Part shown: one piece after another, positions 1 to 5,129 of the stretch
How positions within the stretch are numbered: position 1 is the stretch's first letter
Layout of the letters: each line of letters starts with the position of its first letter
Assembly: GCA_016781115.1 (NCBI GenBank)
Contig: JADDQX010000136.1
Location: forward strand, 1-6,348
Source: Actinomycetota bacterium
GTDB taxonomy: Bacteria; Actinomycetota; CADDZG01; WHSQ01
Reading direction: 5' to 3'
Length of the DNA: 6,348 nt
Program-made: the position numbers and the translations under genes
Notes under the pieces: generated by a model
What the model saw: only the letters and a program-made list of their open reading frames with translations
Databases searched by the model: none
Told to the model about the DNA's origin: nothing

Positions 1-52
1 CGGGGGGACTGCCCGCCGCCCCGCCCGAGTCGACGGAGGAGAGGACCGGAAG

Positions 53-985
53 ATGGCCACGACCCAGCAGGCTCCCGCGACGCCGAAGGCGTCGGACGGG
101 CAGCCAAAGCGCAAGAAGGTGACCATCCCGAGCCTGGAGGCGAAGATGGCGGCGGGCGAGCCGATCGTCCAGCTCGCCGTCTACGAGTACCGCCACGCGG
201 TGATCGCGGACCGGCTCGGGGTCGACATCCTCTGCGTATCGGACACCGGGGGGATGGTCCTCTTCGGTCACCCGGACACGACCTCGGTGAGCTTCGACGA
301 GGTCATGATCATGTCCCAGTCGGTCCGCCGCGGCTCGCAGTACGGCATGCGGATGGTCGACATGCCCTACTGGAGCTTCCACGTCTCCCCTCAGCAGGCG
401 GTGGAGAACGCCGGCCGCTTCGTCGCGGAGTCCGGCGCCGAGGTCATGAAGTGCGAGGGCAACATCCATCACGTCCCCGCGATCGAGGCGATCGTGAAGG
501 CGGGCGTCCCCGTGCAGGGCCACATCGGCATCACCCCGATGCGCATGCCCCAGCTCGGGGGCTTCCGGGCGCAGGGCAAGACCGCGGACCGGGCCAAGGA
601 GCTCATCGAGGACGCTCAGGCCATGGTGGACGCGGGGTGCTTCTCCATCCTGTGCGAGGTGACGACGGACGAGGTGTGCCAGTACCTGGCCGAGACGCTG
701 CCGGTCCCGGTCATCTCGCTCGGCGCGGGGAACAAGGCCGACGGCGTGCACATCATCGCCAGCGACCTGTTCCACCTCTACGAGGAGCACACGCCCCGCC
801 ATTCGAAGATCTACACGGACCTGATCCCGATCCTCGAGGACGTGTACCGCCGCTACATGGACGACGTCCGCACGCGGGAGTACCCGGGCCCGGAGCACAC
901 GGTGTACATGCCCTACGACGAGCGCGAGCGCCTGCAGAGCACGCTCGGCTGGCAGCCGCGCCAGCAGCCGGGGCCGGCACGCTGA
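53..985 (+). CDS. PanB-family (3-methyl-2-oxobutanoate hydroxymethyltransferase-like) enzyme
   Basis: A 310-residue protein that aligns along its length with PanB, the cytoplasmic TIM-barrel enzyme that moves a hydroxymethyl group from methylene-tetrahydrofolate to 2-oxoisovalerate, giving ketopantoate for pantothenate/CoA synthesis. Compared from memory with E. coli PanB, the metal ligands correspond to D64 (in SDTGGM), D103 (VDMP) and E135 (KCEGN). The substrate lysine is K133, GHIGITP (156-162) matches GHLGLTP, the catalytic glutamate is E202, and GAGNKADG (224-231) and the C-terminal YPGPEH (277-282) are conserved. Differences are Thr65 for the substrate-contacting Ser, EEHTPRHSK (244-252) for the usual GGHIPKFAK lid, and a hydrophilic N-terminal extension of about 20 residues. 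Family membership is clear. Because it sits beside a transporter and no other pan gene is visible, a related aldol-type reaction on another 2-oxo acid is possible. The ATG is supported by GGAGGAGAGG at 35-44, but the frame is open back to the window edge, so an earlier start cannot be excluded. Confidence 0.88.
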   Translation: MATTQQAPATPKASDGQPKRKKVTIPSLEAKMAAGEPIVQLAVYEYRHAVIADRLGVDILCVSDTGGMVLFGHPDTTSVSFDEVMIMSQSVRRGSQYGMRMVDMPYWSFHVSPQQAVENAGRFVAESGAEVMKCEGNIHHVPAIEAIVKAGVPVQGHIGITPMRMPQLGGFRAQGKTADRAKELIEDAQAMVDAGCFSILCEVTTDEVCQYLAETLPVPVISLGAGNKADGVHIIASDLFHLYEEHTPRHSKIYTDLIPILEDVYRRYMDDVRTREYPGPEHTVYMPYDERERLQSTLGWQPRQQPGPAR

Positions 986-1024
986 CCCACGTCGCGAGGG
1001 AGAAGGGCTCGCCGCCTGCCAACC

Positions 1025-1040
1025 GGGTGGCGAGCCACCC
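1025..1040. promoter_or_regulatory. 16-base inverted repeat, candidate operator or 3' hairpin
   Basis: GGGTGGC and GCCACCC form seven-base perfect arms around a two-base centre (GA). The right part also pairs with an upstream GGCTCGCC (1006-1013 with 1029-1036, 15-base loop), so two RNA folds are mutually exclusive here. It lies 40 bases past the stop of the PanB-like gene. It could be a repressor site for the transporter genes or a weak 3' hairpin for the enzyme gene. There is no T-run after it, which argues against a classical terminator. Confidence 0.4.
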
Positions 1041-1122
1041 ATCCCATGTGGCGCGGTCCACACCAGCATCTGTGACAATGATTGCTAATGGCCAGACGAG
1101 GGCCACAGAGAGGCATCCTCAG

Positions 1123-1136
1123 GTGAGAGCTCTCAC
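1123..1136. promoter_or_regulatory. Perfect 14-base palindrome GTGAGAGCTCTCAC, candidate operator
   Basis: Two seven-base arms meet with no spacer, which cannot form a tight RNA hairpin without losing central pairs and so fits a binding site for a dimeric DNA-binding regulator better. It lies about 97 bases upstream of the permease 1 start and just downstream of the AT-rich patch, a place where a bound repressor could block transcription. No regulator gene is present in the window and the family is unknown. Confidence 0.4.
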
Positions 1137-1232
1137 GGCGACGGCATCGCCACAGGGAGCTTTCGGCGCGCTCGCGCCACGCCCGCTTCGCCGGGCTCGG
1201 CTGAGGACCTGAGGACGAGAGGAGGAGGACTG

Positions 1233-2165
1233 GTGGCAACTCAAAGGGCGGCGGCGCGTACGGCTCCGTCATCTCCCGCGCTCCCGGACGACGGATCGGT
1301 TGGCACGCAGCCAGGCCCGGCCGACCCGCAAGAGGGCGCCGTCAAGCGGGAGCTCTTCAAGTACCGCCTGCGGAAATGGCTGTTCAGCCCGCGCCCGTTC
1401 CTCATGCTCATCGGCTTCGCCGCGTTCCTCGGCGGCTGGTACCTGCTCGTCGACGTGCTCGGGGTCTGGCGGTTCGGCACCTTGCCGGGCCTGGTCGAAG
1501 TCGTGACGGAGTGGACGGCTAGGGAACCCGCCTACGGGGTGTCGCTGTTCACCAGCGAGTACTACACCCACATCTGGGTCAGCCTGCGACGGATCCTGCT
1601 CGCGTTCTTCGCGGCGCTTGCGCTCGGCATCCCGCTGGGGCTGTTCCTGGGCTGGTCCACGAGGTTCCGGGAGTTCAGCTTCCCGGTCTTCGAGCTCTTC
1701 CGACCGATCCCCATCCTCGCCTGGGTGCCGCTGGCCATCATCATGTTCGCCAGCGACGAGGCCCCGGTCATCTTCCTGACCTTCCTGGCCGCGTTCTTCG
1801 CCACCGCCCTGAACACCCTCTTGGGCGTGCAGTCCATCGATCGGGAGTACATGCGTGCCGCCTTCTGCCTGGGCTCGAGCTCCCGGCAGGTCTTCCGGCA
1901 CGTCGTCGTGCCCGGCGCGCTCCCCTTCATCTTCACCGGGCTGCAGATCGCGATGGGCGTCGCGTGGTTCTCGCTCGTCGCGGGCGAGATGGTCGCCGGC
2001 AAGTTCGGGCTCGGCTACCTCATCAACAGCTCGTACACCACGACCCGATACCCGACGATCATCATCGGCATGATCACGCTCGGGGCGATCGGCTTCCTTT
2101 CGAGCGCCATCATCCGCCTCGTCGGCAACAGGCTGATGGTCTACCGCGCTCGGGCGATGGCATGA
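1233..2165 (+). CDS. ABC transporter permease 1, NitT/TauT (SsuC-like) family
   Basis: A 310-residue inner-membrane subunit of a type I ABC importer. About 55 hydrophilic N-terminal residues precede six hydrophobic segments at roughly 56-78, 116-140, 155-172, 178-197, 230-255 and 273-296. The cytoplasmic EAA loop that docks on the ATPase is visible at 208-227: AA at 209-210, G214, then nine residues and VVVP ending at P227. The RPIPILAWVPLAI stretch (157-169) is typical of the nitrate/sulfonate/taurine permeases. Start is GTG, with AGGAGG at 1223-1228 (a second register at 1220-1225). It is the first gene of the transporter cluster, and ATPase 1 begins 31 bases after its stop. It resembles permease 2 in the RPIP segment and EAA loop but lacks that protein's glycine-rich insert, so the two probably form a heterodimeric channel. 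The substrate cannot be predicted. Confidence 0.9.
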   Translation: MATQRAAARTAPSSPALPDDGSVGTQPGPADPQEGAVKRELFKYRLRKWLFSPRPFLMLIGFAAFLGGWYLLVDVLGVWRFGTLPGLVEVVTEWTAREPAYGVSLFTSEYYTHIWVSLRRILLAFFAALALGIPLGLFLGWSTRFREFSFPVFELFRPIPILAWVPLAIIMFASDEAPVIFLTFLAAFFATALNTLLGVQSIDREYMRAAFCLGSSSRQVFRHVVVPGALPFIFTGLQIAMGVAWFSLVAGEMVAGKFGLGYLINSSYTTTRYPTIIIGMITLGAIGFLSSAIIRLVGNRLMVYRARAMA

Positions 2166-2196
2166 CCTCCGCGGAACGAGGACGGTGGGTGAGCAG

Positions 2197-3093
2197 ATGG
2201 CACGACCGGTAGCGCAGGCAGCGGCCGATGAGGCTCGCGCGGGTGACGGACAGGCCCGGCCGGCCGAAGTGGGCAAGGGCGAGTTGCGGGTGGAGCACGT
2301 CTCGAAGGTCTACGACCCCGAGGGAGCGGCGTTCGTGGCGGTGGACGACGCCTCGATGCACATCGCCCCGGGCGAGCTGCGCGTGATCGTCGGCCCCTCG
2401 GGCTGCGGCAAGTCGACCTTCCTGAACGCCATCGCCGGCTTCCACAGCATCAGCTCTGGGGAGATCTGGCTCGACGACGAGCTGCTGTGCGGGCCGAACA
2501 AGCCACAGGCCAAGCCCGGCGCCGATCGGGTCGTGGTGTTCCAGCACAACGCCCTGTTCCCGTGGAAGACCGTGCTCGACAACGTCACCTACGGCCCCAT
2601 CGTCCAGGAGCGCCTGAGCAAGAAGGAGGCGCGCGATCTCGGCCGCGAGCGGATGGAGCAGGCCGGGCTGGCGGGCCTGGAGGACCGGTACCCCAGCGAG
2701 CTGTCCTCCGGGATGCAGCGGCGGGTCGAGATCGTCCGTGCGCTCGTCAACGACCCCAAGGTGCTGCTGCTCGACGAGCCCTTCCGGGGGATGGACTCCC
2801 TGACGAAGTCCGTCATGCACGAGTCGCTGCTCGAGATCTTCGACAAGAACAAGGTCACGGTCATGTTCATCACCCACGACATCGACGAGGCCGTGTTCCT
2901 GGGTGACAAGGTCTCGGTCATGAGCACCCGGCCGGGGCGGATCAAGGAGACGATCGAGGTCGACATCCCGCGGCCCCGCGACTACCGCGTGCTGACGAGC
3001 CCCCGGTTCCGAGAGCTCATGGCGGGGATTCACGGCGAGGTCGAGATCGAGGCGCGCAAGGCGTTCGAGGCCGGCGAGCGGGAGATGGCCTAG
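2197..3093 (+). CDS. ABC transporter ATPase 1, NitT/TauT (SsuB-like) family, variant signature motif
   Basis: A 298-residue cytoplasmic ATPase subunit that powers the importer. In order: Walker A GPSGCGKST (66-74), Q-loop Q116, signature LSSGM (169-173), Walker B VLLLDEP (189-195, catalytic E194), a D-loop region reading FRGMD (196-200) and the switch histidine H227 in ITHD. The signature carries Ser171 where the family has Gly, whereas ATPase 2 keeps LSGGM. A hydrophilic N-terminus of about 28 residues precedes the fold, and a tail past residue 262 is rich in Glu, Arg and Lys. The ATG at 2197 is chosen because GGTGG (2184-2188) sits eight bases upstream. A GTG at 2185 in the same frame would add four residues but has only a close GAGG. 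It lies between the two permease genes, and permease 2 starts within 30 bases of its stop, so co-transcription is likely. Confidence 0.9.
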   Translation: MARPVAQAAADEARAGDGQARPAEVGKGELRVEHVSKVYDPEGAAFVAVDDASMHIAPGELRVIVGPSGCGKSTFLNAIAGFHSISSGEIWLDDELLCGPNKPQAKPGADRVVVFQHNALFPWKTVLDNVTYGPIVQERLSKKEARDLGRERMEQAGLAGLEDRYPSELSSGMQRRVEIVRALVNDPKVLLLDEPFRGMDSLTKSVMHESLLEIFDKNKVTVMFITHDIDEAVFLGDKVSVMSTRPGRIKETIEVDIPRPRDYRVLTSPRFRELMAGIHGEVEIEARKAFEAGEREMA

Positions 3094-3107
3094 CCATGGC
3101 GGAGAGA

Positions 3108-3114
3108 GGGAGGA
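3108..3114 (+). promoter_or_regulatory. Ribosome binding site deciding the permease 2 start
   Basis: GGGAGGA lies eight bases before the GTG at 3123. The earlier in-frame ATG at 3096 (two bases after the ATPase 1 stop) has only a GGGAG eleven bases upstream. All other genes here have strong AGGAGG-like sites, so 3123 is preferred. Start by reinitiation at 3096, adding nine residues, remains possible. Confidence 0.55.
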
Positions 3115-3122
3115 TTTCGGAC

Positions 3123-4112
3123 GTGGAGATGGAGACGAGGCCCGAGGGACAGGCCACGGAGGCCACCGAGCAAGGCGTCCCGGGGACAGACCAGCGGGAG
3201 GTTGCGCGGACCGACGGCTACCAGGGCGCGCGCGAGGCGCGCGTCGGGCAGTCCGTGCAGGCGCCGATGGCCCCGGTCACGGGATGGGCGCTCAGGCGCA
3301 GGAAGCTGAGGAAGGCGCTCACCGGACCGGCAGGGCGCCGCGGCGCGCTGGGCGTCGTGGCCTTCATCGCGCTCTGGCAGGTCGTCACCAAGCTCGACGA
3401 GTGGGTCGGGCCGCAGGTTCCGCTCGTCGGTGCCCTGCCCGCCCCGTCCGACGTCGTGCTCCGGCTCTTCGAGCTCGTCGCCACAGGAGGCTTCTGGAGC
3501 AGCTGGTACCTCAGCTTCGGCCGGGTCATGTGGGGATTCGCCTTCGCGATGCTCGTCGGCATCCCGTTCGGGCTGCTCATGGCCACGAGCGCGACCGCGA
3601 AGCGCCTCCTCTTCCCGCCGTTCGAGGTCCTGCGACCGATCCCGCCGCTGGCCTGGGTGCCGCTCGCCATCCTCTTCTGGCCGACGCAGGAGCTCTCGAT
3701 CACCTTCGTGACCTTCCTGGGCGCCTTCTTCACCGTGGTCATGAACACGGTGGGCGGCGGCGAGCAGATCGACCGCCGCTACATCCTCGCCGCGCGCTCG
3801 ATGGGAGCGAACAAGTGGAGGATGTTCCGGCGGGTGGTCCTGCCCGCCACCCTGCCCTCGATCGCCACCGGGGCCGTCGTCGGCATGGGCATCACCTGGG
3901 AGGTCGTGGTCGCGGCGGAGCTGATCTCCGGCGGGGGCGGCGGGGGCAGCGCCGGCGGCGGGCTCGGCTTCCTCGTGTGGAACTCCTACCAGGGCGGCGA
4001 CATCGCCGCGGTGGTCGTGGGCATGATCAGCCTGGGGATCGCGGGCTACATCTCGAGCATCCTCGTGCGCATGGCGAGCAACCTGACGATGCCGTGGAAG
4101 CGCCTCGCGTGA
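3123..4112 (+). CDS. ABC transporter permease 2, NitT/TauT (SsuC-like) family, with glycine-rich outer loop
   Basis: A 329-residue inner-membrane permease (338 if started at ATG 3096). A long charged N-terminus is followed by hydrophobic segments at about 75-91, 137-156, 171-186, 192-211, 246-268 and 294-316. The cytoplasmic EAA loop is clear: AA at 223-224, G228, nine residues, then VVLP ending at P241. The RPIPPLAWVPLAI stretch (171-183) matches permease 1. Between the last two membrane segments, permease 2 carries GGGGGGSAGGG (270-280), about seven residues longer than the same loop of permease 1. By the usual topology of type I importers this loop faces outward, where the binding protein docks. 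The gene follows ATPase 1 and precedes ATPase 2, whose start is 34 bases past its stop. The likely partners are permease 1 and either or both ATPases. The substrate is unknown. Confidence 0.9.
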   Translation: MEMETRPEGQATEATEQGVPGTDQREVARTDGYQGAREARVGQSVQAPMAPVTGWALRRRKLRKALTGPAGRRGALGVVAFIALWQVVTKLDEWVGPQVPLVGALPAPSDVVLRLFELVATGGFWSSWYLSFGRVMWGFAFAMLVGIPFGLLMATSATAKRLLFPPFEVLRPIPPLAWVPLAILFWPTQELSITFVTFLGAFFTVVMNTVGGGEQIDRRYILAARSMGANKWRMFRRVVLPATLPSIATGAVVGMGITWEVVVAAELISGGGGGGSAGGGLGFLVWNSYQGGDIAAVVVGMISLGIAGYISSILVRMASNLTMPWKRLA

Positions 4113-4146
4113 TGTCGTCGATCGCACCCGGGAGGAGGAGGGCAGC

Positions 4147-5043
4147 GTGAGCACCCAAGTGGACCGAGGGACCGACGGCGCGCGGATCGCGCGGGTCACC
4201 GACCCGAGCAGCCTCGAGCTCCGGGGCGTGACCAAGCTCTTCGGTGAGGGCCCGCTGGCCACGCCCGTCGTCCAGGACTGCTCGTTCACGCTCGAGAGCG
4301 GCAAGCTCACCGCGATGATCGGGCCGTCGGGCTGCGGCAAGAGCACGATCGCCTTCCTCGTGGCCGGCTTCGAGCGGCCCACCCGAGGCGAGGTCCTCCT
4401 CGACGGCCAGGCGGTGAGCCAGCCCTCGCACGAGCGGCTGCTGATCTTCCAGGAGACCGCCCTCATGCCGTGGCTGACGACGTACGAGAACGTCATGTTC
4501 GGCCCGAAGATGCGGCGCGCGGCCAACAAGGACACCAAGCGGCGCGCCGAAGAGCTGCTCGAGCGGGTGGGGTTGCGCGAGTTCCGCGACAAGTACCCGC
4601 TCCAGCTGTCGGGCGGCATGCAGCGCCGCGCCGAGCTCGCGCGAGCGCTCATCAACGACCCGAAGGTCATGGTCCTGGACGAGCCGTTCCGGGGCCTCGA
4701 CGCCATGACCCGCGTCCTCATGCAGGAGTACTACAGCGCGCTGTTCGAGGAGGGCGGGCGGACGAGCCTGTTCATCACCACGGACATCGACGAGGCGATC
4801 TTCCTGGCCGACCGCCTGCTCATCATGACCAACCTTCCCGCCCGCGTCCGCGAGGTCATCGACGTCGACCTCCCCCGGCCGAGGGACAAGGAGGAGGTGC
4901 TGGTGAGCGAGCGCGCGAACGAGATCAAGGAGCAGGCGTTCGACGTGCTCCACGAGGAGGCGCTCAAGTCGTTCGCCGGCGGCAACAAGGCCGCCGCGGA
5001 CTTCGTGGAGGCCTACACGCGGCGCCAGGAGACGACGGACTAG
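4147..5043 (+). CDS. ABC transporter ATPase 2, NitT/TauT (SsuB-like) family, lacking the H-loop histidine
   Basis: A 298-residue ATPase subunit. Walker A GPSGCGKST is at 59-67, Q-loop at Q102, signature LSGGM at 154-158, Walker B VMVLDEP at 174-180 (E179) and the D-loop region FRGLD at 181-185. The switch histidine expected in ITHD is replaced: the sequence reads ITTD with Thr212, codon ACG at 4780-4782. This is at least two base changes from a His codon, so it is unlikely to be a single read error. The remaining motifs are intact, and the following region (DIDEA, PRPRD) tracks ATPase 1 closely, pointing to an old duplication. Start is GTG, with AGGAGG at 4136-4141 five bases upstream. With ATPase 1 it probably forms a heterodimer in which only one ATP site has every consensus residue. 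It is followed by a GC hairpin and the binding-protein gene. Confidence 0.9.
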   Translation: MSTQVDRGTDGARIARVTDPSSLELRGVTKLFGEGPLATPVVQDCSFTLESGKLTAMIGPSGCGKSTIAFLVAGFERPTRGEVLLDGQAVSQPSHERLLIFQETALMPWLTTYENVMFGPKMRRAANKDTKRRAEELLERVGLREFRDKYPLQLSGGMQRRAELARALINDPKVMVLDEPFRGLDAMTRVLMQEYYSALFEEGGRTSLFITTDIDEAIFLADRLLIMTNLPARVREVIDVDLPRPRDKEEVLVSERANEIKEQAFDVLHEEALKSFAGGNKAAADFVEAYTRRQETTD

Positions 5044-5052
5044 ATGCGGACT

Positions 5053-5071
5053 CCCCGCCCGTCGGGCGGGG
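5053..5071 (+). terminator. GC hairpin between ATPase 2 and the binding-protein gene (attenuator or mRNA-stability stem)
   Basis: CCCCGCCC (5053-5060) and GGGCGGGG (5064-5071) pair perfectly over eight bases with a three-base loop, ten bases after the ATPase 2 stop. Only GTTCT follows, so it lacks the T-run of a standard intrinsic terminator. It may partly stop transcription, or protect a processed mRNA end so that the binding protein is made at a different level from the membrane parts. Confidence 0.45.
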
Positions 5072-5118
5072 GTTCTGGCGGTCAGGCAGGTCCTGGCGTC
5101 AGCGAAAGCGGTCAAACG

Positions 5119-5124
5119 AGGAGG
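5119..5124 (+). promoter_or_regulatory. Ribosome binding site of the substrate-binding protein
   Basis: AGGAGG lies five bases before the ATG at 5130. It settles the start, because the reading frame runs open for 660 bases upstream inside ATPase 2, where it is only a shadow frame. The start also places a lipoprotein signal exactly at the N-terminus. Confidence 0.8.
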
Positions 5125-5129
5125 GGGAG

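Larger units (their letters stand above)
986..1232. other. Intergenic region with dyads and hairpins, probable promoter/leader of the transporter operon
   Basis: This 247-base gap separates the PanB-like gene from the transporter genes and is the only sizeable non-coding stretch in the window. It holds a 7+2+7 inverted repeat (1025-1040), a perfect 14-base palindrome (1123-1136), and between them an unusually AT-rich patch at about 1071-1090 (TGTGACAATGATTGCTAATG). Further short GC hairpins lie at 1137-1151 (GGCGA/TCGCC), 1165-1178 (GGCGC/GCGCC) and 1181-1196 (GCCCG/CGGGC). The octamer CTGAGGAC occurs twice back to back at 1201-1216, just before the ribosome binding site. GTGACA (1072-1077) resembles a -35 box, but no good -10 follows at the right spacing, so no promoter is assigned. 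No known riboswitch core was recognised. The gap means the PanB-like gene and the transporter may be transcribed separately. Confidence 0.55.

Noticed and set aside
1072..1100. Sigma-70-like promoter with GTGACA as -35
   Set aside because: The -35 is 5 of 6, but no acceptable -10 hexamer lies 16-18 bases downstream, so only a general regulatory region is claimed.
1201..1216. Tandem CTGAGGAC repeat
   Set aside because: Two copies of an octamer next to a purine-rich ribosome binding site. Too short to be more than chance or slippage, so recorded only within the intergenic entry.
986..1232. A riboswitch (TPP, cobalamin, ydaO or ykkC types considered) in the gap before permease 1
   Set aside because: Several short hairpins exist, but none of the conserved core sequences of these classes could be recognised. 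A covariance-model search (Rfam) would decide.
1269..2276. Long minus-strand open frame opposite permease 1
   Set aside because: Composition is Arg/Glu/Gly/Asp-rich with no domain, typical of antisense frames in GC-rich coding DNA. The + strand permease explains the region.
3090..4721. Long minus-strand open frame (543 codons) opposite permease 2 and ATPase 2
   Set aside because: Low-complexity Arg/Ser then Glu/Asp/His-rich translation without motifs, opposite two clearly conserved genes. A GC-content artefact.
4470..5129. Upstream extension of the binding-protein frame into ATPase 2
   Set aside because: The extension is an Arg/Ala/Gly-rich shadow of ATPase 2. The lipoprotein signal and AGGAGG place the true start at 5130.
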